From an uncultured Clostridia bacterium (GTDB lineage: Bacteria > Bacillota > Clostridia > UBA1381), in the NCBI GenBank assembly GCA_934476675.1, contig CAKSOE010000001.1:310001-374000 (forward strand): a stretch of DNA of 64,000 bases. Direction: 5' to 3'. The position numbers and the translations under genes are program-made. This document shows positions 36,994-44,335 of the stretch, in pieces; within the stretch, counting starts at the first letter, position 1, and the number at the start of each line of letters is the position of its first letter. Under the pieces are notes generated by a model. That model was not told the origin of the DNA and ran no database searches. It saw nothing but the letters and a program-made list of their open reading frames with translations.

Positions 36994-36999
36994 ATTATC

Positions 37000-37230
37000 A
37001 TTGAATTTTCATCAAGAGGTTGAAAAAGTGCTGTTTGATTTACAAAAGCATTCGGCACTACTGCTAAACCGGCGGCGTGTTTTAACTTCTGCGCAAATAG
37101 TTATATTATTTGGTCTAAAAGGGTAAAGTGTTTAATATTGTTATTTGCCGTTTTAAAAATATAATGCTGCTGATGATATAAAAATCAATTTAATTAGTAT
37201 AAAAGCAGCGTTTAAAATGCTGCTTTTTGT
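37000..37230 (+). promoter_or_regulatory. Structured liv leader with alternative hairpins and MLLMI mini-frame
   Basis: The leader has an AGTGC/GCACT hairpin (about 37,027-37,065) and, further on, the 8-mer ATGCTGCT at 37,164-37,171 and again at 37,217-37,224. Between them AAGCAGC (37,203-37,209) can pair with either copy. Pairing with the second forms the terminator; pairing with the first prevents it. The first copy starts a five-codon frame, MLLMI-stop (37,164-37,181), but without a clear ribosome site. An attenuation switch is therefore likely; its signal is unknown. Confidence 0.55.
37201..37228 (+). terminator. Terminator inside the liv leader
   Basis: AAAAGCAGC and GCTGCTTTT form a 9-bp stem around a 9-base loop, with T's following. 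It stands between the promoter and livJ, so it works as an attenuator or leader terminator. Confidence 0.75.
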
Positions 37231-37295
37231 GTTTATACAAAGCAATGATGAAATTTTAAGAAATTTAGTGCCGTAAGGCGAAGGGAGAAATTATT

Positions 37296-38459
37296 ATGAA
37301 GAAGTCTATGAAAAAAATGATGGCATTCGGACTTAGTGCGGTTCTCGGTATGTCGTGTCTGACAGGCTGCGGTAACGGAGGTTCCGGCGGCGGAAAGGGA
37401 AGCGGAGACAGCTATACCGCAAATAACACCGAGTTCTTTATCGGAGGTACAGGACCGCTTACAGGTGATGCTTCTTCTTACGGTATGTCAGTACAGAACG
37501 GAGCCAAACTCGCAATAAAGGAAATTAACGATGCCGGCGGTCTTAACGGCATAAAGTTTAAGTTTGATATGAAGGACGACAAGGCTACTGCGGCTGACGC
37601 AGCAACAGGCTACGATACATTGTATGAAGCAGGTATGCAGGCTTCAATCGGAGCTACAACATCGGGTTCATGTGATTCATTCGCATCAAAGGCTGCTGAG
37701 GACGAGGTATTTGTGCTTACTCCTTCGGCATCTGCCGCAAACGTAATCGCGAACAGACCTACTGTATTCCGTGTATGTTTCGGCGACCCCGACCAGGGAG
37801 TTCTTGCAGCAGAGGAGCTTACAAACAAATACACGAAGATAGGCGCTATTTATGATACAAGTGACGCTTATTCGTCGGGTGTATACGAAGCATTTGAAGG
37901 TGAAATGAAGAAGCTCAACAGAGAGTTTACAACACAGACTTTTGATGCCGAAAACAAGAAAGACTTTACAACACAGGTTGAAGCTTTAAAGGATTGCGAT
38001 GTAATCTTCCTGCCGATTTATTACACAGAAGCAGGTACAATTGCAAAGACAGCAGCTGCAAAGGGCAGCAAGGCTGTATTGTTCGGATGCGACGGATTTG
38101 ACGGTATCGCAGGACAGCTTGACTCCGGCGCTGCAAACGAAATCAAGTATATCACACCGTTTGACGTAAACAGCACAGAGCCTGCAACAAAGAAGTTTGT
38201 TGAAGAGTATAAAGCTGAATATAATGCAACTCCGGATCAGTTTGCTGCTGACGGATATGACGCTGTAATGACTATTTACGAGGCAATGAAAAAAGCTAAC
38301 GTAAACGATGTTAAGATCAGTGCGGTAGATTTGAGTAAGGTTCTTGTTTCAACTCTTACATCAGCTGACTTCAAGCATGAGGGTGCAACCGGTACAATGA
38401 CATGGGATGAATCGGGTGCGTGCAAAAAGACTCCGCAGATTGTAGAATTGAACAAGTAA
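37296..38459 (+). CDS. livJ: Branched-chain amino acid ABC transporter, substrate-binding lipoprotein
   Basis: A 387-residue extracellular binding protein. The lipoprotein signal is clear: Lys-rich start, hydrophobic core and lipobox LTGC with Cys at 26, then a Gly/Ser linker. The type I periplasmic-binding fold follows (TGPLTGDASSYGMSVQNGAK, GATTSGSCDSFASKA, YDTSDAYSSGVYEAF). It would deliver leucine, isoleucine or valine to LivHM. GAAGGGAG precedes the ATG. Exact ligand cannot be read from sequence. Confidence 0.95.
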   Translation: MKKSMKKMMAFGLSAVLGMSCLTGCGNGGSGGGKGSGDSYTANNTEFFIGGTGPLTGDASSYGMSVQNGAKLAIKEINDAGGLNGIKFKFDMKDDKATAADAATGYDTLYEAGMQASIGATTSGSCDSFASKAAEDEVFVLTPSASAANVIANRPTVFRVCFGDPDQGVLAAEELTNKYTKIGAIYDTSDAYSSGVYEAFEGEMKKLNREFTTQTFDAENKKDFTTQVEALKDCDVIFLPIYYTEAGTIAKTAAAKGSKAVLFGCDGFDGIAGQLDSGAANEIKYITPFDVNSTEPATKKFVEEYKAEYNATPDQFAADGYDAVMTIYEAMKKANVNDVKISAVDLSKVLVSTLTSADFKHEGATGTMTWDESGACKKTPQIVELNK

Positions 38460-38487
38460 TTGTTTGAATTTGAATATTAAAAAGGGG

Positions 38488-38516
38488 TTTGGTTGGGCAG
38501 AGTGTGTCCAACCAAA
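38488..38516 (+). other. Stem-loop between livJ and livH
   Basis: TTTGGTTGG and CCAACCAAA form a 9-bp stem, without a T-run directly after. Such stems after binding-protein genes often protect that part of the mRNA, giving more LivJ than permease. Confidence 0.7.
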
Positions 38517-38562
38517 TCTGCGTTAAAAAAATCTTTTATTTAAGAGGGGAAAGGGAGAAACT

Positions 38563-39426
38563 ATGAGTACATTCATTGACGGACTGAGCCTCGGAAGCAT
38601 CTATGCTCTGATTGCGCTCGGATACACAATGGTTTACGGAATTGCCAAAATGCTGAACTTTGCACACGGCGATATTATCATGGTCGGTGCATATGCGATA
38701 TTGGTATCGCTTTTGGCAGGCGGACATCCGGTTACGGCTATTATGATATCCGTCGTAATTTGTACGGTTTTGGGTATGGCTACGGAAAGACTGGCATACA
38801 GGCCGCTTCGTGATGCGTCGCCGCTGGCGGTGCTTATTACGGCGATTGGTGTCAGCTATCTTTTGCAGAGTATTGCACAGCTTATTTTCGGAGCGGAAAC
38901 ACGTCCGGTAACGATTGCAAACTTTCAGCCCATCCAAATAGGAGAGCTTAGAATAAGCGTAGCAACGCTTATCACACTTGGCGTCGGTGCGGTTATAATG
39001 GCTGCGCTCACATGGTTTGTAAACAAAACAAGACTTGGACGCGCTATGCAGGCAGTGTCTGAGGACAGAGGTGCGGCTCAGCTTATGGGAATTAACGTAA
39101 ATATGATTATTACAATAACTTTTGCAATAGGTTCGGCGCTTGCAGCTTTTGCGAGTGCATTTTACCTCATGCAGATTCCGAACACCAGTCCTACACTTGG
39201 TTCAATGCCGGGTATTAAGGCATTTACAGCCGCAGTTATAGGAGGCATAGGCTCAATTCCGGGCGCTATGGTAGGCGGAGTGTTCCTGGGCGTCATTGAA
39301 AAAATATCGTTAAGTATTCCTGTGCTTGCACCGTATACAACGGCTTTTGAGTTTGGATTCCTTATTCTCATTCTTCTTGTTAAGCCAACGGGTCTGCTCG
39401 GTAAAGTACGCAGAGAGAAGGTGTGA
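38563..39426 (+). CDS. livH: Branched-chain amino acid ABC transporter permease LivH
   Basis: A 287-residue inner-membrane permease with about eight hydrophobic segments. Family marks are IYALIALGYTMVYGIAKMLN followed by FAHGDIIM near the N-terminus, and the cytoplasmic coupling loop AVSEDRGAAQLMGINV near 160-175. It forms the channel with LivM, powered by LivG and LivF. GAAAGGGAG lies before the ATG. Confidence 0.95.
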   Translation: MSTFIDGLSLGSIYALIALGYTMVYGIAKMLNFAHGDIIMVGAYAILVSLLAGGHPVTAIMISVVICTVLGMATERLAYRPLRDASPLAVLITAIGVSYLLQSIAQLIFGAETRPVTIANFQPIQIGELRISVATLITLGVGAVIMAALTWFVNKTRLGRAMQAVSEDRGAAQLMGINVNMIITITFAIGSALAAFASAFYLMQIPNTSPTLGSMPGIKAFTAAVIGGIGSIPGAMVGGVFLGVIEKISLSIPVLAPYTTAFEFGFLILILLVKPTGLLGKVRREKV

Positions 39427-39428
39427 TT

Positions 39429-40586
39429 ATGGCAGGATATTTTGTAAGCGTAAAAAAGGGTTTTAAAATTAAAAATTATATCAGTTATATCATGGTCGGA
39501 TTATTCTTTGTAATATCGCTGATTATGATGGCAACGGGCAATCTTAACCGTTCATCACAAAATCTGATTACACAGATGTCGTATTCGATCATTCTTGCCG
39601 TTTCACTGAACCTTGTTGTAGGCTTCTTGGGCGAACTGAGTTTGGGTCATGCCGGATTTATGTGTATCGGCGCATATCTCGGCTGCTTTATTGCAAATCA
39701 GCTTCACTCGGTTATAAGCTCAAACCTTGCGGTACTTATCATATCAATGCTGATAGGCGGTGTAATCGCGGCAGTGTTCGGATTGATTATCGGTCTGCCG
39801 GCATTAAGATTAAAAGGCGACTACCTGGCAATCGTTACACTGGCATTCGGAGAAATCGTAAGAACAATATTTAAAAATTTAAAACTGTTCGGCGGCGCTT
39901 TGGGACTTTCCACAACAAAGTACGGTTCGGATTTGTTTATTGTTGCATTGGTTGTTGTGCTTATAACGCTGTTTATTATTCAGAACCTTGTGCGAAGCAA
40001 GCACGGCAGAGCAATTACGGCGATAAGAGATAACGAAATTGCGGCAAAGGCAATGGGAATAAATGTAACGTACTATAAACTGTTTGTGTTTGTTGTATCG
40101 GCATTTTTTGCTGGGATAGCAGGAGTCATATACGGTCATTACGCAACACCGGTGCTGTATTCGTTCTTTTCCTACAACTATTCAATAGAAATACTGGTAA
40201 TGGTTGTATTGGGCGGTATGGGCAGCATTAACGGTTCAATTATAGCAGCGGCGCTTATTACATTCATTAACTTCCAGCTTACCACAAAGCTGTCGGGAGA
40301 TTTGGCAGCATTGAAATTCCTGATTTATGCCCTGATACTCATTAGCCTGGTAATACTCAACAACGCTCCGGCATTAGCTCCTTTAAAGGAACGTCTCAGC
40401 GTAAAAAAAGGTATGAAAAAGCTTGGCAATAAAATAGCCGATGCAATAAAGGAAAAAGACGATCCCTCTAAAATTAAAGATGACGATGTAGCATGGGACA
40501 GAATACCGTCAAAAATAGACATGAATGCGCTTTTGTCAACTGACGCAACACCCCAGAATAACACGCAGAAGAAAGAGGAGGATTAA
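39429..40586 (+). CDS. livM: Branched-chain amino acid ABC transporter permease LivM
   Basis: A 385-residue permease with about nine membrane helices. LNLVVGFLGELSLGHAGFM, GLPALRLKGDYLAIVTLAFG and the coupling loop AIRDNEIAAKAMGINVTYYK are standard. The cytoplasmic C-terminal tail (about 320-385) is longer than usual and strongly charged (IKEKDDPSKIKDDDVAWD). The ATG at 39,429 overlaps no stop but starts 3 bases after the livH stop, with GAAGGTG upstream. Confidence 0.93.
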   Translation: MAGYFVSVKKGFKIKNYISYIMVGLFFVISLIMMATGNLNRSSQNLITQMSYSIILAVSLNLVVGFLGELSLGHAGFMCIGAYLGCFIANQLHSVISSNLAVLIISMLIGGVIAAVFGLIIGLPALRLKGDYLAIVTLAFGEIVRTIFKNLKLFGGALGLSTTKYGSDLFIVALVVVLITLFIIQNLVRSKHGRAITAIRDNEIAAKAMGINVTYYKLFVFVVSAFFAGIAGVIYGHYATPVLYSFFSYNYSIEILVMVVLGGMGSINGSIIAAALITFINFQLTTKLSGDLAALKFLIYALILISLVILNNAPALAPLKERLSVKKGMKKLGNKIADAIKEKDDPSKIKDDDVAWDRIPSKIDMNALLSTDATPQNNTQKKEED

Positions 40587-40587
40587 T

Positions 40588-41361
40588 ATGGCTGAGAAAT
40601 ATATGCTTGAAACCAAAAACCTCGGAATTTCTTTCGGCGGTTTGAAGGCTGCGCAGGATATAAATTTAAAAATAAAGAAAAATCAGCTGTACGGACTTAT
40701 CGGACCAAACGGCGCAGGAAAAACAACAATTTTTAATATGCTGACGGGTGTGTATGCACCGACAACAGGCAGCTTTTATCTTGACGGTGAGGATTTGACG
40801 GGAAAATCACAGGAGACGATTAACCATAAGGGTATAGCGAGGACTTTCCAGAATATACGTCTGTTTAATAATATGAGCGTTATAAGAAACGTATTGGTTG
40901 GTCTGCATAATCAGCCGGAGTTTAAATGCAATCCGTTTGAGAGTATGTTAAGACTGCCTCGTCATTTTGACTGTGAAACGCGTATAAGAGCAAGAGCAAA
41001 GGAAATTTTGAGAATTTTCGGATTGGAGGAAGAAAGAAACAATCTTGCCTGCAATCTGCCTTACGGCAAACAGAGAAAACTCGAAATAGCGAGAGCGCTT
41101 GCAACAAATCCTAAGCTGCTGCTTCTTGATGAACCAGCAGCGGGCATGAACCCTAATGAAACAGAAGAACTTATGGAAACTATTTTCTTTATCAGAAAAG
41201 AGTTTGACATGACAATTTTACTTATAGAGCATGACTTGAAATTTGTTTCGGGTCTGTGTGATGAGATTACGGTATTGAATTTCGGAACAACGCTTGTTCA
41301 GGGTAAGGTAAATGATGCGCTGAATGATCCCGAAGTTATAAAAGCTTATATAGGCGAGTAA
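40588..41361 (+). CDS. livG: Branched-chain amino acid ABC transporter ATPase LivG
   Basis: A 257-residue ATPase. Walker A is GPNGAGKTT (about residues 39-47), the signature is LPYGKQRKLEIARAL and Walker B LLLLDEPAAGMN, with the H-loop in LLIEHDLKF. The signature starts LPYG instead of LSGG, as is usual for LivG. The ATG at 40,588 has GAGGAG upstream; livM stops one base before it. Confidence 0.96.
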   Translation: MAEKYMLETKNLGISFGGLKAAQDINLKIKKNQLYGLIGPNGAGKTTIFNMLTGVYAPTTGSFYLDGEDLTGKSQETINHKGIARTFQNIRLFNNMSVIRNVLVGLHNQPEFKCNPFESMLRLPRHFDCETRIRARAKEILRIFGLEEERNNLACNLPYGKQRKLEIARALATNPKLLLLDEPAAGMNPNETEELMETIFFIRKEFDMTILLIEHDLKFVSGLCDEITVLNFGTTLVQGKVNDALNDPEVIKAYIGE

Positions 41362-41379
41362 AAGGGGGGGTGTTTGAAA

Positions 41380-42090
41380 ATGTCAATGTTGGAAATCAGA
41401 GATCTTCAAGTTTACTATGGAGTAATTCAGGCGTTAAAGGGTATAAGCTTTGATGTAAATGAAGGCGAAATCGTAACGTTAATCGGCGCAAACGGCGCCG
41501 GAAAAACAACCACGATGCAGAGCATTATGGGACTTATTCCGGCAAAACACGGAACGATAGCATATCAGGGAGAAATGATAAATAAAGTTCCGCCGCATAA
41601 GATTGTAAAACTCGGAATGACGCAGGTGCCGGAGGGCAGACGGATTTTTCAGGAGCTTACGGTGTATGAAAATCTTCTTATGGGCGCTTACACACAAAAA
41701 GATGCAAAACTAAAAAAACATGATATTGAATATGTATACGGAAAATTTCCGCGACTTAAAGAAAGAAAAAATCAGATAGCCGGAACATTATCCGGCGGTG
41801 AGCAGCAAATGCTGGCTATGGGACGCGCATTGATGAGCCGTCCTAAGCTGCTGATGCTTGATGAGCCGTCAATGGGGTTGTCGCCGCTATTGGTTGATCA
41901 GGTGTTTAAGATTATACAGGAAATTCACAAGGACGGCACAACAATTCTTTTGGTTGAGCAAAATGCCGGAAAATCACTTGCGATTTCAGATCGTGCATAT
42001 GTACTTGAAAACGGTAAAATAGCATACAGCGGAACAGGCAAGGAGCTTATGGAGAGTGAAAATATCAAAAAAGCATATCTTGGCGGTTGA
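41380..42090 (+). CDS. livF: Branched-chain amino acid ABC transporter ATPase LivF
   Basis: A 236-residue ATPase partner of LivG. Walker A GANGAGKTTTMQ, the Q-loop region MTQVPEGRRIFQELTVYENL, signature LSGGEQQMLAMGRALM, Walker B LLMLDEPSMGLSPLL and the H-loop replaced by Gln in LLVEQNAG are all typical. GGGGGG lies before the ATG at 41,380. It is the last gene of the operon, followed by a strong terminator. Confidence 0.96.
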   Translation: MSMLEIRDLQVYYGVIQALKGISFDVNEGEIVTLIGANGAGKTTTMQSIMGLIPAKHGTIAYQGEMINKVPPHKIVKLGMTQVPEGRRIFQELTVYENLLMGAYTQKDAKLKKHDIEYVYGKFPRLKERKNQIAGTLSGGEQQMLAMGRALMSRPKLLMLDEPSMGLSPLLVDQVFKIIQEIHKDGTTILLVEQNAGKSLAISDRAYVLENGKIAYSGTGKELMESENIKKAYLGG

Positions 42091-42095
42091 CAATA

Positions 42096-42137
42096 AAAAA
42101 TACGCATATCACTCCTAAAAGCGATATGCGTATTTTT
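42096..42137 (+). terminator. Terminator of the liv operon
   Basis: A perfect 15-bp stem (AAAAATACGCATATC / GATATGCGTATTTTT) around 12 bases starts just after the livF stop. Confidence 0.93.
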
Positions 42138-42263
42138 GAATGAATAATGTCGTGTAGATTGTTTTATTTGTCTTTGCTGCGGCAAAGAAACAGATAAATT
42201 CAATGATTAAAGAAAAAGTATATAAGTTTGTTCTGTAATTGGGTGGAATAAACCCTATAATAT

Positions 42264-42297
42264 AAAAAAATAACCGCAGTTTATGCGGTTATTTTTT
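42264..42297 (-). terminator. Original tRNA-Thr terminator, now orphaned
   Basis: AATAACCGCA and TGCGGTTATT form a stem around GTTTA with T/A runs on both sides. It lies just 3' (minus strand) of the tRNA fragment, where the terminator of the intact tRNA gene would have been. Confidence 0.75.
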
Positions 42298-42298
42298 A

Positions 42299-42343
42299 TG
42301 GAGCTAACGAGCGGAGTCGAACCGCCGACCTCTTCATTACCAA
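42299..42343 (-). other. attL: 3' half of tRNA-Thr(GGT), prophage junction
   Basis: Read on the minus strand: anticodon loop TTGGTAA (anticodon GGT), 3' anticodon-stem strand TGAAG, variable loop, a good T arm (GGCGG, TTCGACT, CCGCT), acceptor strand CGTTAGC, T73 and encoded CCA. The 5' half is missing; the next bases do not pair with TGAAG. The break falls in the anticodon loop, a classic tyrosine-integrase crossover point. The intact tRNA should be restored at the other prophage end. Confidence 0.85.
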
Positions 42344-42700
42344 ATATGCGGCTTAGGAGCTGTAAAACCGCTGAAACACACTTAAAATAAGGCTTAAACA
42401 CGTGCTTTATCTTGTTTTTGTTTTCCTCTGTTACCCTGTTTTTTACTGCTTTTATCGCCGTGTTGTAGTACAAATTGTAGTAAATACTACAGCGGTAAAA
42501 ACATCTATAAGAACATACCATAGTATAATATACTATATATCTATTATAATAAATATACTATATATAATATTATATAATTATAATTTAATATATAAATAAT
42601 ATATTGTTATGTTATTTTTTAAGGGGGGTATATAGTTTTGGTATTCCTTTTGGGAGTACGTTTTATATATAGCCCCCTTTTAAAAAATTCAGATTATATA
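42344..42700. other. Non-coding left prophage arm: arm-type repeats, AT-rich tract and long hairpin
   Basis: No gene is readable. Direct and inverted copies of TTGTAGTA lie at 42,463-42,470, 42,475-42,482 and (inverted) 42,485-42,491, with a related copy at 42,728-42,737; they could be integrase arm sites. An almost pure A/T tract covers about 42,515-42,610. At about 42,617-42,686 a long imperfect inverted repeat (outer arms TTTTTTAAGGGGGG and CCCCCTTTTAAAAAA, inner arms GTATTCC and GGAGTAC) would fold into one extended hairpin. Confidence 0.6.
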
Positions 42701-42709
42701 TTTTTTCGC

Positions 42710-42738
42710 TTGACTTTTTGCAAAAGCTGTAGTACAAT
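42710..42738 (+). promoter_or_regulatory. Promoter of the putative antitoxin RNA
   Basis: TTGACT (42710-42715) and TACAAT (42733-42738), 17-base spacer, reading right into the structured non-coding segment and against the toxin gene. Confidence 0.8.
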
Positions 42739-42744
42739 GATTAT

Positions 42745-42880
42745 AGAAAATAAAAACCGCCCGTCGTAAGACAGGCGGCGTAACGCGGAATTACTTTGAC
42801 GTTCCGCAAACGGTTGTCTATTTTTACGTTAGGCATTACCTAACAAAACAGTCGTCCATTTTGCCGAATGGGCGACTATT
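42745..42880 (+). ncRNA. Putative type I antitoxin RNA, four hairpins
   Basis: Downstream of a strong rightward promoter there is no frame with a ribosome site, but four stem-loops in a row: CCGCC..GTC/GAC..GGCGG (42,755-42,777), GCGGAA/TTCCGC (about 42,785-42,807), GTTAGG/CCTAAC (42,828-42,844) and the shared terminator at 42,850-42,877. It converges with the toxin transcript and overlaps its 3' end, like the par/fst arrangement. Confidence 0.6.
42850..42877. terminator. Bidirectional terminator shared by toxin and antitoxin RNAs
   Basis: GTCGTCCATT and AATGGGCGAC pair (one G-T) around TTGCCG. T-rich tracts lie on both outer sides. It begins at the toxin stop codon. Confidence 0.8.
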
Positions 42881-42944
42881 TCTTTATGTTCTTAATAATT
42901 TCCAATACTGTAATCAATACAAGTAAATAAATTATGTAGTCCAT
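42876..42944 (-). CDS. Putative type I toxin: 22-residue hydrophobic peptide
   Basis: A 22-codon frame starting at 42,944 with AGGGGGTG eight bases upstream. The peptide has a hydrophobic core YIIYLLVLITVL (residues 3-14) and a basic tail ending KNIKK, the pattern of membrane-active type I toxins (Fst, TxpA and similar). It has its own consensus promoter and ends at a bidirectional terminator shared with a convergent structured RNA. No homology claim is made; the call rests on size, composition and locus architecture. Confidence 0.6.
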   Translation of the reverse strand: MDYIIYLLVLITVLEIIKNIKK

Positions 42945-43005
42945 AGCAAACACCCCCTCTATGAGAGTGTCGGAACAGTCGCCGTAATTCCTTGCTACAC
43001 CCGGT

Positions 43006-43034
43006 ATTATATCACGGTTTTTATCACTTGTCAA
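43006..43034 (-). promoter_or_regulatory. Toxin promoter (perfect consensus)
   Basis: On the minus strand TTGACA (43029-43034) and TATAAT (43006-43011) are exactly 17 bases apart. The mRNA would start near 42,999, giving a 55-base leader that includes the ribosome site. Confidence 0.88.
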
Positions 43035-43043
43035 TTAAAAGGG

Positions 43044-43784
43044 TTATGTTTCCCACGCCGCAACTATGGCTTCTGTAAGCATATCTAAAACTTCCTGTTT
43101 TGAGTATACAGAAACGGGAACATCTATATTAGCAACAGCCAAGTTAAAGGCTTCTGGTAAGTCTTGTATCGTAGCGTCTAAATTACGTAAGCATATTACT
43201 ATGTACGAGATTATACCAGGTGCAAACTGTAACAAATCTATATCTATTTCGTCTATAGATGTTCTGTACGCGGTACAGTTATCTAAGCCCGTCATATCAA
43301 GATACGATATTGAAAGAAAGTTAGCTAACGCTTGTTCATATTGTGGCAATCTGAAGTATATTTCCGCTATTGAAAGCAAGGCGTTACGTGCTGCACCGTA
43401 TTTTTGTGTGTTCCAGTAGTCATACATTGCTGTAGTGTGGTAATCTATAAAAAATTCTTCTACAGACTTGTGCATAGTTTCCTTGTATAGACTATCTACG
43501 CTATGCAAGTTTAGGCGTGGGTCTAACGTATTTCTGTAGCTATGGTAGTAAAAAATGTGGCTATACTGGCTTAATAGTTTTTTACCTATATCCGTAGCAA
43601 TGTATTTTTCCTTCTTCCTTACTGTAGTTATACCCAAAAGCCCTATTTGTTGATAGTATTTAAGCCTTTGAAGTACGTCGTCTACCTGGTAATCATAATG
43701 CCAGTATTGAGGAATAGGAAAACCGACAGCCCGATTATCCGCATACCACAGTAACAAAATATCTTCTAATGTTAAGTTTGTCAC
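43044..43784 (-). CDS. Prophage protein of unknown function (lysogenic module)
   Basis: A 246-residue protein. The first 75 residues look like a winged helix (LEDILLLWYADN, VDDVLQRLKYYQQIGLLGI, the beta wing ITTVRKKEKYIAT). The rest is helical, with Tyr/Leu-rich tetratricopeptide-like features (ARNALLSIAEIYFRLPQYEQ). GTG start with GGTAGGTGG upstream. It has its own leftward promoter (TTGCTT-17-TATAAT, 43,824-43,852) with a TTGTC-N5-GACAA operator at the start site. Expressed leftward like the repressor, it may be an exclusion or lysogeny protein; that is inference. Confidence 0.7.
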   Translation of the reverse strand: MTNLTLEDILLLWYADNRAVGFPIPQYWHYDYQVDDVLQRLKYYQQIGLLGITTVRKKEKYIATDIGKKLLSQYSHIFYYHSYRNTLDPRLNLHSVDSLYKETMHKSVEEFFIDYHTTAMYDYWNTQKYGAARNALLSIAEIYFRLPQYEQALANFLSISYLDMTGLDNCTAYRTSIDEIDIDLLQFAPGIISYIVICLRNLDATIQDLPEAFNLAVANIDVPVSVYSKQEVLDMLTEAIVAAWET

Positions 43785-43806
43785 TCATTACCACCTACCG
43801 TATAAT

Positions 43807-43821
43807 TTGTCCTATAGACAA
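43807..43821. promoter_or_regulatory. Operator TTGTC-N5-GACAA, copy 1
   Basis: TTGTCCTATAGACAA lies directly after the -10 box of the 246-residue protein gene, a classic repressor position. The same 15-base palindrome pattern recurs at 46,561-46,575 before the second XRE regulator. Confidence 0.6.
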
Positions 43822-43845
43822 ATTATATCATATCTTTAAATATAA

Positions 43846-43885
43846 AGCAATACCCTACAGCCTTTTGTAGCTGTAGGGTATTGCT
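43846..43885 (-). terminator. Terminator of the repressor gene
   Basis: A perfect 16-bp stem (AGCAATACCCTACAGC / GCTGTAGGGTATTGCT) around 8 bases, followed on the minus strand by TTTATATTT. Confidence 0.9.
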
Positions 43886-43908
43886 GTTTTCTGGGATATG
43901 TAGGCTTG

Positions 43909-44148
43909 TTATTTGTCTATTTCTCTTAAATCGTCTGTAGTAAGTTGTATGCGCTGATTATCTGGTAGTATAAAGGATAATTCGCAGTCTAAAAAGTCCG
44001 CTATTTTTATTAAGTCTGCTGCTGAAAAACTGCCGCGATTAAACTTATTAGCCAATGACTGTACCGTTATACCTAAATAACTTGCTAACTCAACGTTTTT
44101 CTTACCTCTAATCTGTAACAAACCCTTTACCTTGTTTGTTATCTGCAA
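43909..44148 (-). CDS. Prophage repressor, CI/Cro-like helix-turn-helix
   Basis: A 79-residue XRE-type DNA-binding protein. The helix-turn-helix is VELASYLGITVQSLANKFNRG (taken as VELASYLGITVQ and SLANKFNRG), followed by DLIKIADFLDCELSFIL. TTG is the start codon, with AGGAAGGGGG upstream; weak initiation suits a self-limiting repressor. Leftward transcription comes from a consensus promoter at 44,180-44,208. No peptidase or dimerisation domain follows, so induction cannot rely on RecA-stimulated self-cleavage of this protein. Confidence 0.85.
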   Translation of the reverse strand: MQITNKVKGLLQIRGKKNVELASYLGITVQSLANKFNRGSFSAADLIKIADFLDCELSFILPDNQRIQLTTDDLREIDK

Positions 44149-44179
44149 GTTTCGACCCCCTTCCTTCTGTTTGTATTAT

Positions 44180-44208
44180 ATAGTATACACTGTTTTGAGT
44201 ATAATGTC
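44180..44208 (-). promoter_or_regulatory. Repressor promoter with operator
   Basis: On the minus strand TTGACA (44203-44208), 17-base spacer, TATACT (44180-44185). The spacer contains TATACTCAAAA, the motif also found at the divergent promoter. Confidence 0.85.
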
Positions 44209-44254
44209 AATACATAGCGTGAAAAAAATAATTAAAAAAGTTTATAAAAAGGCC

Positions 44255-44293
44255 TTGACAAACTACTCAAAAAGGTGTATACTATACTCAACA
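44255..44293 (+). promoter_or_regulatory. Early lytic promoter with two operators
   Basis: TTGACA (44255-44260), 17-base spacer, TATACT (44278-44283). Two TACTCAA motifs, at about 44,264-44,272 (in the spacer) and 44,284-44,292 (just after the -10), match the one in the repressor promoter. A symmetrical genetic switch is implied. Confidence 0.85.
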
Positions 44294-44335
44294 AAGCAAA
44301 GAAACACACTAAAATGAGTAAAGGAGCTAATAAAA

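Noticed and set aside
42255..42521. Leftward open frame of 88 codons across the att site
   Set aside because: It is a translation of the tRNA-Thr fragment (VGGSTPLVSS) and flanking arm DNA, without a ribosome site.
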